A DNA stretch of 64,000 nucleotides, taken from assembly GCA_035525225.1 (NCBI GenBank), contig DATLFA010000063.1, positions 1 to 64,000 of the forward strand, in the 5' to 3' direction. Every line of letters begins with the position of its first letter. The first letter of the stretch is position 1. The notes under the pieces are model-generated. The model had not been told where the DNA came from and did not search any database. It saw only the letters and a program-made list of their open reading frames with translations. This document shows positions 1-8,895 of this stretch, piece by piece. The position numbers and the translations under genes were made by a program. The stretch comes from DATLFA01 sp035525225 (GTDB taxonomy: Bacteria; Actinomycetota; Acidimicrobiia; Acidimicrobiales; WLNW01).

Positions 1-141
1 CTCAAGGAGTTCCGCGCCGGCACGATCATCCTGGTCGACGTGGGTCCCGACGAAAATGGGGTCAACGCGATCCAGTTCCGCACCATCGACGGGTTCACGC
101 CTCCGGCGGTCGAGATGGCCGAAGTCGGCGGCGACAGCTGA
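1..141 (+). CDS. C-terminal end of a ClpC-like Clp protease ATPase (partial)
   Basis: Only the last 46 codons are in the window, ending with TGA at 139-141. The tail reads KEFRAGTIILVDVG and later AIQFRTIDG, which resembles the D2-small C-terminal end of ClpC/ClpA-type AAA+ unfoldases, where a short strand carrying 'G.I.IVDV' precedes the end of the protein. A ClpC homologue would unfold substrates for ClpP. The radA-disA pair downstream fits an actinobacterial stress and DNA-integrity neighbourhood, but it does not prove identity. So little sequence is present that ClpB or another AAA+ tail cannot be excluded. Confidence 0.55.
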   Translation, partial: LKEFRAGTIILVDVGPDENGVNAIQFRTIDGFTPPAVEMAEVGGDS

Positions 142-163
142 CGCACGCGACGGGGCGGGACCC

Positions 164-229
164 AGGGCCCGAGCGGCCCCTATAGAGCGGGGATCCAGGG
201 CCCGAGCGGCCCCTATAGAGCCGAAGTCG
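164..229. repeat. Two copies of a 33-bp tandem repeat with GGGCC/GGCCC hairpin core
   Basis: Copies occupy 164-196 and 197-229. Each begins with AGGGCCCGAGCGGCCC, whose GGGCC and GGCCC arms can pair around a 5-nt loop, followed by CTATAGAGC. The repeat sits between the ClpC-like stop and the next gene. The same core with the same 33-bp period occurs at 13601-13666, so this is a dispersed repeat family and not local noise. No T-tract follows, so a standard intrinsic terminator is not supported. Confidence 0.9.
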
Positions 230-257
230 GGCGCGCGGCAACTACTCTGACGCGGTT

Positions 258-1787
258 GTGACGCTCCTTCGACCCTCCCGCGCGTTCGTGCGCGTCGTGT
301 TGCTCCTGGGGGCGGCGGCGGTGCTTTCGGCGTGCCGAATCGATGCCAGCGTCGAAGTCGTGGTGGGCGACGACGGCGCCGGCCAGGTGCGCGTCAATGC
401 CGCCTTCGACGACGAAGCGCTGACGCGGGCGGGCGACCTGCGCCTCGACGACGTCCGCGCCGCCGGATGGACCGTGACCGGGCCCCAGAAGGAACCGGAC
501 CGCGACACGGCGGGGCTCTGGTGGATTCGCGCGACCAAGGACTTCACGGGCGGCGAGCAGTTCACGGCGATCATGACCGAGATCAACGGCCCGAACGGCA
601 TCTTCCGCGACTTCCGGCTCGCTCGCTCGAAGAGCTTCGCCAAGGTGACCTACACCGTGACGGGCACGATCGACGCCGCACGGGGGATCGAGTCGTTCAG
701 CGATCCGGAGGTCACACAATTGCTCGGGGGCGACCCGCTCGGACGACCGAACGCCGACGTGGTGAGGGATTCGGCCGACGCTTCGTTGGTCTTCGCAGTC
801 GTGTTACCGGACAACGCGAAGGGCGCGGCCGACCGCATCGACGGCAGGCGCGCCGAGTGGGACGTCGCGCTCGGTCGAGCGTCGACCCCGGTGGCGGTGC
901 ACTCCGACGACGTGCAGGGCGCAGCGCGCCGCTGGGTCGCGGTCGCGGTAGTCCTCGCCGTTGCCGCGATTGCCGTCGCCGCGCTGGGGTTCGTGCGCCG
1001 TGGCGCAGGCGGCGACTCGCGTGGGACCCGCTCCGTGAACGCTCCGGTGCCGCGGACACGGACCGCGCCACCCGCCACCGTCCGGGCGGTCACGCCGGCA
1101 ACGCCCCCGCCCGCGGTGGCGCCCGCGAGCGGGGCAACAACGCGTCCCTCGACGGCGGCCGGTCGAAAGCGCATCCAGATGGTGGTGCTCGACGCGATGG
1201 GCGTCTTGTATCGCGACGCCGACGACGTCGAGGCGCTGTTGATCCCGTTCGTGAGCGAGCACGGCGGCCTCGACGATCCCCTCGTGATCCGCGCCCGCTA
1301 TGTCGATGCCACCCTCGGCCGCCACACGACGAGCGAGTTGTGGTCACTGCTCGGCGTGCCGGGCGACGCCGCAGCGCTCGATCGGGCATACATCGAGCGA
1401 TTCGAGCTCAGCGACGGGGTACACGAGTTTCTCGACGCGATGGATCAGCGCCGCGTCGGGGTGGCCTGCCTCACCAACGACGTTGTCGAGTGGTCATTGT
1501 TGTTGCGCCGGCGATTCGAGCTCGACACACGCGTGCGCCCGTGGATCGTCAGTGGTGACGTCGGTGTTCGCAAACCGTCCGAGGCGATCTTCGCCGAGCT
1601 CGAAAGAGCGCTCGACGTCCCGCTGCGCGCGTGCCTGCTCGTCGACGACCGTATCGACAACCTCGCAACCGGACGAAAGCTGGGCATGGCAGCAGTGCAC
1701 CTCGCGCCGCAACCGGTCGACGAATCGCCCTATCGGCGTGTGAGCTCGCTCTTCGAGCTGTTCAACCGCGGCCGCGTCACGACCTGA
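258..1787 (+). CDS. Lipoprotein (LppM/DUF3153-like) - transmembrane - HAD hydrolase fusion
   Basis: A 509-aa protein starting at GTG. It has a basic N terminus, a hydrophobic stretch and lipobox LSAC with Cys26, so the N-terminal domain (about 27-215) should be lipid-anchored outside the membrane. That domain resembles the actinobacterial LppM-like DUF3153 fold. A transmembrane helix follows at about 226-246, then a Pro/Ala/Thr linker, then a HAD phosphatase domain at about 306-505. HAD motifs visible are DAMGVL (nucleophile Asp312, with Met314 where many members have Asp), Thr406 in CLTND, Lys439 in VRKP and Asp463/Asp464 in LVDDR. Topology predicts the HAD domain in the cytoplasm. The substrate is unknown. 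The Met at the DxD acid/base position suggests weak or altered phosphatase activity. It lies between the ClpC-like gene and radA. Confidence 0.75.
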   Translation: MTLLRPSRAFVRVVLLLGAAAVLSACRIDASVEVVVGDDGAGQVRVNAAFDDEALTRAGDLRLDDVRAAGWTVTGPQKEPDRDTAGLWWIRATKDFTGGEQFTAIMTEINGPNGIFRDFRLARSKSFAKVTYTVTGTIDAARGIESFSDPEVTQLLGGDPLGRPNADVVRDSADASLVFAVVLPDNAKGAADRIDGRRAEWDVALGRASTPVAVHSDDVQGAARRWVAVAVVLAVAAIAVAALGFVRRGAGGDSRGTRSVNAPVPRTRTAPPATVRAVTPATPPPAVAPASGATTRPSTAAGRKRIQMVVLDAMGVLYRDADDVEALLIPFVSEHGGLDDPLVIRARYVDATLGRHTTSELWSLLGVPGDAAALDRAYIERFELSDGVHEFLDAMDQRRVGVACLTNDVVEWSLLLRRRFELDTRVRPWIVSGDVGVRKPSEAIFAELERALDVPLRACLLVDDRIDNLATGRKLGMAAVHLAPQPVDESPYRRVSSLFELFNRGRVTT

Positions 1788-1815
1788 CGGCTCCACGCTG
1801 TCGTACCCCCTCCGT

Positions 1816-3180
1816 ATGGTGACGCCCATGGCGAAAGCGCGAACAGTCTTCATGTGTCTCCAATGTGGGCAGGGCAGCCCTCAGTGGGGTGGCCGGTGCA
1901 ACGGTTGCGGCGAGTGGAACACGCTCGTCGAAGAAGTCGAGCCCCCGGCGACCGCAACGGCTCATTCCTCCGCCACGCTGGCGCGCCCGCAGTCGATCGC
2001 GGCAGTCGACAGCGCCCGGTTCGTCGCGGTACCTACGGGGCTGCCCGAGATCGACCGCGTGCTCGGCGGCGGGTTCGTCGCAGGCTCGGTGTCACTGCTC
2101 GGTGGTGAGCCCGGCATCGGCAAGTCGACCCTGTTGTTGCAGATCGCGGGCGCGTATGCCGCGCGTGGCCAGCGGGTGCTCTACGTGTCGGCCGAAGAGT
2201 CACTGCACCAGCTTCAGGCACGCGCCGCCCGCACCCAGGTCTTGCACGACAACGTGTGGGCGGTGGCCGAGGGCGATGTCGGGGCCATCGCACAACACAT
2301 CGAAGAGATGTCGCCCGCATTCGTCGTCGTCGACTCCATACAAGCAGTGGCTGATCCGCAGTTGTCCTCCACCGCGGGTTCGGTGGCGCAGGTGCGTCAC
2401 TGTGCGCATCGGCTCTCCGCGGTCGCGAAGGCGCGCGATGTGCCACTGGTATTGGTTGGCCACGTCACCAAAGACGGCACACTGGCCGGCCCGCGAGTGC
2501 TCGAGCATCTCGTCGACACCGTGTTGTCCTTCGAAGGCGACCGGCATCACGCGCTGCGCGTTCTGCGCGCGGTCAAGCATCGCTTCGGCGGCACCAACGA
2601 GCTCGGTGTGCTCGAGATGCAACAGGCCGGTCTGATTCCCGTCCCCGATCCGAGCCGGCTGTTCCTCGCCGACCGAGCGGCCGACATCGCGGGGTCGGTC
2701 CTCGTGCCGATCGTCGACGGACACCGGCCGTTCCTCGTCGAGGTGCAAGCGCTCGTTGCCCACTCCAACAGCGGGCGACGCTCGGCGCAAGGCGTCGACG
2801 CGGGCCGGCTCGGTTTCTTGCTGGCGGTGCTGCGTGAACGGGCGGGAGTGCAACTCGGCGAGCGTGACGTCTATGCGCTCGCGGTCGGCGGTGTCGATGC
2901 CAGCGAGCCCGGCGCCGATCTGGCGGTCTGCCTCGCTGTCGCGTCGGCCGCAGCCGGCGTCGCGTTGCCGGGCACGCTCGCGGCCTACGGCGAAGTGGGT
3001 CTGGGCGGTGAGTTGCGCCGTGCCAGCCATCACGAGCAGCGCGTCGGCGAGTGCCTGCGACTGGGCATCAAGGGCATCATCGTACCCAAGCATGCACCGA
3101 CGTTGCCGCGGTCGATTCGATCGATCCGGGTTGCCACTGTTCGCGAGGCCATCGACCGGGTCGGGCTCGGTGTTGTGTAA
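1816..3180 (+). CDS. radA: DNA repair protein RadA (Sms)
   Basis: 454 aa, the usual RadA length. A C4 zinc finger is visible at Cys14/17/28/31 (CLQCG...CNGCGEW). A RecA-like ATPase follows, with Walker A GGEPGIGKST at about residues 97-106, then the RadA signature at about 252 (KHRFGGTNELG; the usual KNRFG has His for Asn here), and a Lon-like C-terminal domain. RadA is a DnaB-type branch-migration ATPase acting in recombinational repair. It lies just upstream of disA, an association common in Gram-positives, where RadA modulates DisA. A second in-frame ATG lies at 1828 (MAKARTVF), which may be the real start. Confidence 0.95.
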   Translation: MVTPMAKARTVFMCLQCGQGSPQWGGRCNGCGEWNTLVEEVEPPATATAHSSATLARPQSIAAVDSARFVAVPTGLPEIDRVLGGGFVAGSVSLLGGEPGIGKSTLLLQIAGAYAARGQRVLYVSAEESLHQLQARAARTQVLHDNVWAVAEGDVGAIAQHIEEMSPAFVVVDSIQAVADPQLSSTAGSVAQVRHCAHRLSAVAKARDVPLVLVGHVTKDGTLAGPRVLEHLVDTVLSFEGDRHHALRVLRAVKHRFGGTNELGVLEMQQAGLIPVPDPSRLFLADRAADIAGSVLVPIVDGHRPFLVEVQALVAHSNSGRRSAQGVDAGRLGFLLAVLRERAGVQLGERDVYALAVGGVDASEPGADLAVCLAVASAAAGVALPGTLAAYGEVGLGGELRRASHHEQRVGECLRLGIKGIIVPKHAPTLPRSIRSIRVATVREAIDRVGLGVV

Positions 3181-3226
3181 CGGGCACTTTTTCCGAGCTC
3201 GTGGTCACCCTGAGTAGACTCGGCCA

Positions 3227-4300
3227 ATGCCCGAGCGATTGGCCGCCAAGATCCTCGATGTGCTCCGGCAGGTCGCGCCAGGCATGCCATTGCGCGATGG
3301 TCTCGACCGCATCATCCAGGGCAGCAAGGGCGCGCTGATCGTCGTCGGCGACGGTCCCAATGTGCTCAGCATCTGCTCGGGTGGGTTCCTGCTCGACGCG
3401 GCCTACAGCCCGCAGCGGCTGCAAGAGTTGTCCAAGATGGATGGCGCCATCATCCTCGCCGCCGATGCCAGCCGCATCGCGCGGGCCAACGTGCATCTCG
3501 TGCCCGATCCGAGTGTGCCGACGAGCGAGACCGGAACGCGCCATCGCACAGCCGAGCGCGTCGCCCGCTCGATCGACGTGCCGGTCATCGCCGTTTCCGA
3601 AGACATGTCGGTCATCACCGTGTACGTGAGCGACACCAAAGCGGTGTTGCAGCCGCCGACCGACATCGTGTTCCGGGCGAACCAGGCGCTGCAGACGCTC
3701 GAGCGTTACCGCCATCGTCTCGACGAGGTTCGCGCGACGCTGTCGGCTCTCGAAGTCGAAGACCTCGTGACATTGCGCGACATGGTCGCGGTGTTGCAGC
3801 GCACGGAGATGGTGCGCCGCATCGCCTCGGAGATCGAACTCGACATCATCGAACTCGGCATCCAGGGTCGGCTCGTGCAGTTGCAGTTGCTCGAATTGAT
3901 GGCGGGTGTCGAAGACGATCGTCGCTTCCTCATCAAGGACTACTTCCACGAAGAAACGTCGTGGCATCTCGAAGAGTCGTTGGCTGCACTCGATGCGCTC
4001 AACAGCGAGAGCCTGCTCGACCTCGCGCGCGTCGCGATCGTGTTGCACATCCCCGATTCCACGCTCGATCTCGATGTCTCGGTCACGCCTCGCGGCTATC
4101 GCCTGCTGTCGCACATCCCTCGCCTGCCCGAGTCGATCGTGGAACGCGTGGTGGCGCACTTCGGGTCGCTGCCCAAGATCATGCGGGCCACCATCGAAGA
4201 TCTCGAAGAGGTCGATGGGGTGGGCGACGTACGCGCTCGGGCCATCAAGGACGGGTTGGCCCGCCTGACCGAGAGCACCATCCTCGGCCGCTACGGCTGA
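3227..4300 (+). CDS. disA: DNA integrity scanning di-adenylate cyclase DisA
   Basis: 357 aa, full family length. The N-terminal DAC domain carries the DGA motif (Asp72-Gly73-Ala74 in MDGAI) and the RHR motif (Arg105-His106-Arg107 in GTRHRTAER), which bind ATP for synthesis of cyclic di-AMP. A helical linker and a C-terminal helix-hairpin-helix DNA-binding domain (EVDGVGDVRARAI) follow. DisA binds branched DNA and lowers c-di-AMP synthesis when it stalls on recombination intermediates. It starts 46 bp after radA and is probably cotranscribed. All key residues appear intact. Confidence 0.97.
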   Translation: MPERLAAKILDVLRQVAPGMPLRDGLDRIIQGSKGALIVVGDGPNVLSICSGGFLLDAAYSPQRLQELSKMDGAIILAADASRIARANVHLVPDPSVPTSETGTRHRTAERVARSIDVPVIAVSEDMSVITVYVSDTKAVLQPPTDIVFRANQALQTLERYRHRLDEVRATLSALEVEDLVTLRDMVAVLQRTEMVRRIASEIELDIIELGIQGRLVQLQLLELMAGVEDDRRFLIKDYFHEETSWHLEESLAALDALNSESLLDLARVAIVLHIPDSTLDLDVSVTPRGYRLLSHIPRLPESIVERVVAHFGSLPKIMRATIEDLEEVDGVGDVRARAIKDGLARLTESTILGRYG

Positions 4301-4369
4301 CGTGTTTCCGGCTGCATCCACGGCTACCGTCTCCCGTCGCCACCTGTGACGGCGGAGGAGCGGCAGACA

Positions 4370-5656
4370 ATGTCCAACGGGTTGTGCCCGAGTTGCGGTG
4401 CGCCGGCACCGGTGCACGGGTCCCATTGCGCCAACTGCGGTTCGTCGCTGGGTCGGGCGTTCATCGACTTGACGCCGACCGACCGCGCCATGAGCGCGAT
4501 GACGCCCCGACCCACGGTCGTAGCCAGCAGTGGGCGCAGAGCCATGGCGCCGCTGCTCGTTTTGCTGATCGCGCTCGCGGTCATCGCCGGGGTCCTCGCG
4601 GTCGTGCTCGGTGGCGGCGACGATCCAACGGCGGACACATTGGGCGCGACGACCACGACCGCACCGGTCGCCGCCACCGCACCGACGACCGAAGAGCAGC
4701 GCCAACCGGGCGCGGTGTACTTCGAGAACACCGCCGGGCCGGTGCTCAAGCGACCGGCGCAGGGCGCGATCTATCTCGCCGACGGCTCTCGGGTGCAGCG
4801 CATCGATCTCGCGACCGGCGAGATCACGAAGACGGCAGCCATTTCTCTCGGGCGCTCGCCCGAAGCGTTGCAAGTCGTGGTGGTCGAAGGCGGCTTCTTC
4901 GTCGTCTACGACAGTGGCGAGGTCGTGGCGTTCGACAACGACTTCAGCAAGGCACCCCTCAACATCGGCGCCGGCGGATTCATCGCGGACACCGGTGTGG
5001 GCAACAAGGTCTGGATCGCCGGCGTATACAACTGCGACGATTGCACCACGATCGAGTGGTACGAAGCCGATCTCGGCGGCACCACGGGTGCATCGATCGA
5101 GTTGGCTCGATCGGCGTTCCCCGTTGCCGCCATCGAACGCGGCCTGATCTGGCAAACGCCCAGTGGCATCTTCATCGGACGCAGTCGATCGGGTGCGAAG
5201 CGCTACGCCACCGGCACGTTGGTTGCCGCGCGCGGCGACACCGTGGTCTGGTTCGGATGCGACGACATCACCGCCGCGGACTGTCGCTACAACATCGGCG
5301 ACGGGGGCGACGCCACCAAGCGCCAGCTCGACGTCGTCGATACCGTCAGCCGGCCCTCGGCCAGCTACCTCGAACGCCTCGGCACCTTCCCGCTGTCGCG
5401 CGACTCGATCGCGCTGCCCCGTTCGAGCGACGCTCGACTGCCGTTGCTCGACATCGCGACCGGTGAGATATCGACGCTCAGCACCGGATCCACGTTCTTC
5501 CGAGCGCTCTCCATGCAATGGACCGCCGACGGTGATTGGTTGTTGATCCACACCAGCAAGACCATGGTGCGCGCCGTCAACGCGCGCACCGGTGGCGTCG
5601 CCGAGATCACGTTGCCGATCGAGTCGAGCGGCAACGTCGCCATCGGTGCCCGCTAG
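4370..5656 (+). CDS. Zinc-ribbon membrane protein with extracytoplasmic propeller-like domain
   Basis: About 428 aa from the ATG at 4370, chosen because GGCGGAGGAG sits nine bases upstream; an in-frame GTG at 4346 is the alternative. The N terminus is a small zinc ribbon (CPSCG...CANCGSSLG), expected in the cytoplasm. A single transmembrane helix follows (MAPLLVLLIALAVIAGVLAV), then a Thr/Ala-rich linker and about 330 residues of repetitive strand-rich sequence resembling a beta-propeller (for example LADGSRVQRIDLATGEI). It shares this plan with the next gene, so the two are probably tandem paralogues. The function is unknown; the plan suits a membrane sensor or envelope binding protein. Confidence 0.7.
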   Translation: MSNGLCPSCGAPAPVHGSHCANCGSSLGRAFIDLTPTDRAMSAMTPRPTVVASSGRRAMAPLLVLLIALAVIAGVLAVVLGGGDDPTADTLGATTTTAPVAATAPTTEEQRQPGAVYFENTAGPVLKRPAQGAIYLADGSRVQRIDLATGEITKTAAISLGRSPEALQVVVVEGGFFVVYDSGEVVAFDNDFSKAPLNIGAGGFIADTGVGNKVWIAGVYNCDDCTTIEWYEADLGGTTGASIELARSAFPVAAIERGLIWQTPSGIFIGRSRSGAKRYATGTLVAARGDTVVWFGCDDITAADCRYNIGDGGDATKRQLDVVDTVSRPSASYLERLGTFPLSRDSIALPRSSDARLPLLDIATGEISTLSTGSTFFRALSMQWTADGDWLLIHTSKTMVRAVNARTGGVAEITLPIESSGNVAIGAR

Positions 5657-5691
5657 CGGGGAGAGACCCCGAGCCGGGAGAGACCCCGAGC
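5657..5691. repeat. Near-perfect 17/18-bp tandem duplication after a stop codon
   Basis: CGGGGAGAGACCCCGAGC at 5657-5674 is followed directly by CGGGAGAGACCCCGAGC at 5675-5691, differing by one G. Each unit contains GGGG-AGAGA-CCCC, a potential short hairpin. It lies immediately after the stop of the preceding zinc-ribbon gene. A glycine riboswitch was considered because of GGGAGAGACC, but no matching second half is present. Confidence 0.8.
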
Positions 5692-5831
5692 ACGGCCAAT
5701 CCTTCCCGCGGATTTCACGGCGGATTTGTTTGCGGCAATGTAATGGGAAGAGACCGGCCATTCGGCGAGTCTGACGACCGAAAACTCGCGAACCGGGAAC
5801 GAGTGGGCGGCTTCGCGAGTAGGAGGGGTCG

Positions 5832-6840
5832 ATGGCGCACGATCGGTGTCTTGCCTGTGGGGCCGAGCTAAATGGCGCGGAGCGCTGTCCGAACTGCGCT
5901 CGCCCCAAGCCCATGCTGTTGCTCGACCTGCAGTCCACCGCAGTACCGAACGGGCCTCGCCCTCAGGTCGTCGAGCGGGAACGGCCTCGGCGAGGCGGCG
6001 TAGTTGTCCTCGTCGGCGTGCTCGTCCTCGCCGCGGTGATCGCTGGGGTCGCGCGGTTCGCGGGCGGCGAAAGCAACCCCGCGTCGACGCCCAAGACGTC
6101 GGCCCCGACGAGCGCGACGACCACGCTTGCGCCGACCACCACCGCTGTCGCGTCGAGCGCTTCGTCGGTCACCACGCGGCCGCCGACGACACTTTCCCCG
6201 ACGCCGACGATTGCCTACGTCAACGGTCGCGTGGGCGCGGTGTTCGGCGAGAAGGTGGCCTTCCGTCTGTACGCGTTCGATGCCACGACGCTTCGTGGCT
6301 ATGTCGACACCGCCACGGGACATCCCTGCGCCGTTCGCGGTGCGGGGATCGCTCGGCGGCGCGATCGTCACCGCGGCCGCGGGTCAGATCTTCCTGCACG
6401 ATCCCAAGACCGGTCGTGTGACCCCCTACGCGGTGGGCGATCTCATGGCCATCAACGGCAGCCGAGCCGCGTGGTTGGGCTGTGACGCCGCGCCGTCATG
6501 CCACATCTACATCGGTGACGCCACCCGCCCCCGCCTCACGACGGTCGGCATCTCGGTCCTGCAGCCCGAGGCCTATTGGGTGCTGTCGCTTTCGCCCACC
6601 GGCGACGCCGCCGTCGTGCCTCCGGGTGCCAAACCGGGCTTTCGATTGCTGAACTTCGCGACCGGCCTCGACCTCGCGCTCACCGCGGGCGACGACAACC
6701 TGGCGTGGTCGCCCGATGGCAGGTGGTTGTTCAACACCAATTCCTCACCGCCGCAGGCGATCGATGTACCCGGTGGCCGTGCGGTCGACATCGCGTTGTC
6801 GGGGCCCGACCGGTCACCATTTCGGGTCGTGCCCTTGTAG
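5832..6840 (+). pseudogene. Second zinc-ribbon membrane protein, frameshifted
   Basis: The start at 5832 has a strong ribosome binding site (AGGAGGGG). The N terminus is a zinc ribbon (CLACG...CPNCARPK), then a transmembrane helix (VVVLVGVLVLAAVIAGVARF) and a Thr-rich linker, the plan of the upstream neighbour. The propeller-like region begins in this frame (YVNGRVGAVFGEKVAFRLYAF) but after about 6330 it becomes non-protein-like. The sensible continuation (GSLGGAIVTAAAGQIFLHD to the end at 6840) lies in the +1 frame. One insertion or deletion between about 6305 and 6350 explains this. It may be a true frameshift mutation or a sequencing error. If repaired, the protein would be about 335 aa. 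Confidence 0.75.
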
Positions 6841-6880
6841 GGAAGGTGAGGAAGTAACGACGGTGAGGAAGAATGTGCCG

Positions 6881-7531
6881 ATGCGGATCACGTTGACGTC
6901 CGGCACCGAGGCGGAACTGGCGACGGGCCCCGGCGCATCGGTGGGTCTGGTGCTGTTCCCCGACATCATGGGGCTGCGACCGCTCTTCGACGAGCACTGT
7001 GCCCGTCTCGCCCGTGACAACAACTGGAACGTGTGCTCCTTCGAGTTGTTCGCGGACAACGCTCGTCTCGATCGCGACGAGCGTATGGTCGCGGCAAAGG
7101 ATCTCGACGACGAACGAATTCTCGCTGACGCGATGGCGGCCGCCGATGCGACGGGCTGCGAACTCGTGAACGTCATCGGATTCTGCATGGGTGGGATGTA
7201 CACGCTGAAGTCCGTGAGGACACTGCGCTTCCATCGCCACGTACCGTTCTACGGAATGATCCACGTGCCCGACGACTGGTGCGGTCCGGGGCAAGGCGAT
7301 CCGCTCGACGCGGTGCGCCAGGGCGATCCGCGGCGCGTGCTGGCGGTGATCGGGACCGCGGATTCGTGGACGCCACCGCCCGCCGTCGACGAGCTCGAAT
7401 CGGCGGGAGTCACCGTCGTGCGCTACCAGGGAGCGGATCACGCGTTCGTGCATGATCCCGATCGACCCTCGCACAATGCGCAGTACGCGAAGGACGCGTG
7501 GGCCCGCGCCACCAGCTGGCTGAATGGTTAG
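6881..7531 (+). CDS. Dienelactone hydrolase family protein
   Basis: 216 aa from the ATG at 6881, which follows GAGGAAG at a good distance; a GTG at 6863 is possible. It is an alpha/beta hydrolase of the dienelactone hydrolase family: nucleophile Cys in GFCMGG, an acidic residue near IGTADSWTP, and His in GADHAFVHD form the expected Cys-Asp-His triad. Family members open dienelactones in aromatic catabolism, but many actinobacterial copies have unknown ester substrates. It begins 40 bp after the frameshifted zinc-ribbon gene and is convergent with the Crp-family gene. Confidence 0.85.
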   Translation: MRITLTSGTEAELATGPGASVGLVLFPDIMGLRPLFDEHCARLARDNNWNVCSFELFADNARLDRDERMVAAKDLDDERILADAMAAADATGCELVNVIGFCMGGMYTLKSVRTLRFHRHVPFYGMIHVPDDWCGPGQGDPLDAVRQGDPRRVLAVIGTADSWTPPPAVDELESAGVTVVRYQGADHAFVHDPDRPSHNAQYAKDAWARATSWLNG

Positions 7532-7561
7532 ACGTCGAGCGGATTCCGCCGGCGCGGAGTG

Positions 7562-8221
7562 TCAGCGGGCGCGGATCTCGAGTTGCTTGCGGTTGGTGAT
7601 GATGTAGCGCCGGTCGACCTGCTGGATCCATCCGAGCTTGATGAAGGCGGCGATGGCCTTGTTGACGCGTTCGCGTGATGCGCCGACCATGCCGGCGAGC
7701 TCTTCTTGGGTGATCGGCAACGTGAACTCGTCGGCTTCGCCGGCCAACTCGAGCAGTCGCTTGGCGGTGCGCCCGGTGACGTCGAGGAATACCGCGTCGG
7801 CGAGGGCTTCGTCCATGTTGCGCAGGCGGCCGGCGAGCAGCCGTACCACGGCCCACAGGAGTTCGGGACGCTGTTCGTAGAGGGCCCGAATCGGCTCGTA
7901 GGGCACCGACACCACGACCGACTGCTCGAGCGCGCGTGCTTCGGCCGACCGGCCGAGCGAGTCGAACAGGGGCATCTCGCCGAAGAGGTCACCGCTCTCC
8001 ATGAGCGCGACCATCGATTCTCTGCCGTCGATCGACTTGTTCGCGATGGCGATGCGGCCGCTGGTCACGATGTAGAGGTCATTGGCGGTGTCGTTCTCTT
8101 CGAACAACTTGTCGCCTCGGCGCAAGCGGTGTTCGGTAGCACTCTCGCGGAGGCGTTCCAGAGTCGCGGCGTCGACTCCTGCGAAAAGCTCTGATTTGGT
8201 CATTAGTGAGATCACGTTCAT
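7562..8221 (-). CDS. Crp/Fnr-family transcription regulator
   Basis: 219 aa. The N-terminal half is a cyclic-nucleotide-binding beta-roll; the phosphate-binding cassette reads GDLFGEMPLFDSLGRSAEARA, close to the FGE...R(S/T)A pattern of cAMP-binding members. The C-terminal winged helix is seen in ITQEELAGMVGASRERVNKAI. It may act as a cAMP-responsive regulator like the mycobacterial Crp or corynebacterial GlxR. It diverges from ispD with under 50 bp between starts, so the two probably share a control region. An internal ATG at 8203 is an alternative start. A stand-alone adenylate-cyclase-like gene occurs at 38937-39494. Confidence 0.88.
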   Translation of the reverse strand: MNVISLMTKSELFAGVDAATLERLRESATEHRLRRGDKLFEENDTANDLYIVTSGRIAIANKSIDGRESMVALMESGDLFGEMPLFDSLGRSAEARALEQSVVVSVPYEPIRALYEQRPELLWAVVRLLAGRLRNMDEALADAVFLDVTGRTAKRLLELAGEADEFTLPITQEELAGMVGASRERVNKAIAAFIKLGWIQQVDRRYIITNRKQLEIRAR

Positions 8222-8247
8222 TGGTTGGGCATGCTACAAGGTGTGCG

Positions 8248-8895
8248 ATGTCGGTCTGGATTGTGATCGTTGCCGCTGGGTCGGGCACCCGCTTCGGCGG
8301 TCCGAAGCAGTACGAGTTGCTCGGTTCGGCGCGGATTGTGGACCGTTCCATTGCCACGGCGTGTCGGGTTGGCGACCGAGTCGCTTTGGTTGTCGCCGCC
8401 GCCGATGTCGACGAACTGCGCGCGCAGTTCCGTACGAATCCCACCGTCGTCGTCGTCGCCGGCGGCGCGAGCCGGTCGGCTTCGGTGCGAGGAGGGCTCG
8501 GCGCGGTGTCGGATGACGCAGAAGTCATCGTGGTGCACGACGCGGCACGGCCGCTGGCCAGCGATGCGCTGTTCGAGCAGGTCATCGCCTCGGTGAGGGG
8601 GGGCGCGGACGCCGCGGTGCCGGGTGTCGCGGTGAGCGATTCGCTGCGCCGGGTCGACGGCGGGATCGTCGATCGTGGGCGCGTGGTCGCGGTGCAGACG
8701 CCTCAGGCGTTTCGGGCCGACCTCTTGCGGAGCGCGCACCGAGACGGGCCCGACGCATCCGACGATGCCACCCTCGTCGAGATGATCGGTGGCAAGGTGG
8801 AGATCGTGCCGGGCGAATCCACCAACTTCAAGATCACCACCTCGCATGATCTGATGGTCGCCCGCATGCTCGTGGCGGCCGAGGGCCCGTTATGA
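8248..8895 (+). CDS. ispD: 2-C-methyl-D-erythritol 4-phosphate cytidylyltransferase
   Basis: 215 aa. The CTP-binding signature AAGSGTRFGGPKQY is at the N terminus, and HDAARPLAS and TPQAFRADLL are also typical of IspD. It couples CTP to methylerythritol phosphate in the non-mevalonate isoprenoid pathway. The gene ends in TTATGA, whose ATGA belongs to an unusual triplicated 17-bp unit that links it to ispF, the next-but-one pathway enzyme. Confidence 0.95.
   Translation: MSVWIVIVAAGSGTRFGGPKQYELLGSARIVDRSIATACRVGDRVALVVAAADVDELRAQFRTNPTVVVVAGGASRSASVRGGLGAVSDDAEVIVVHDAARPLASDALFEQVIASVRGGADAAVPGVAVSDSLRRVDGGIVDRGRVVAVQTPQAFRADLLRSAHRDGPDASDDATLVEMIGGKVEIVPGESTNFKITTSHDLMVARMLVAAEGPL

Noticed and set aside
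5657..5831. A glycine riboswitch, because of GGGAGAGACC repeated twice
   Set aside because: The required downstream conserved half was not found, and the following gene has no glycine link. A simple tandem duplication explains it.
3077..5938. A 953-codon open frame on the minus strand opposite disA and the zinc-ribbon gene
   Set aside because: It is an antisense shadow of three well-supported plus-strand genes; the residue composition (Arg, His, Asp-rich) is typical of GC-rich antisense frames.
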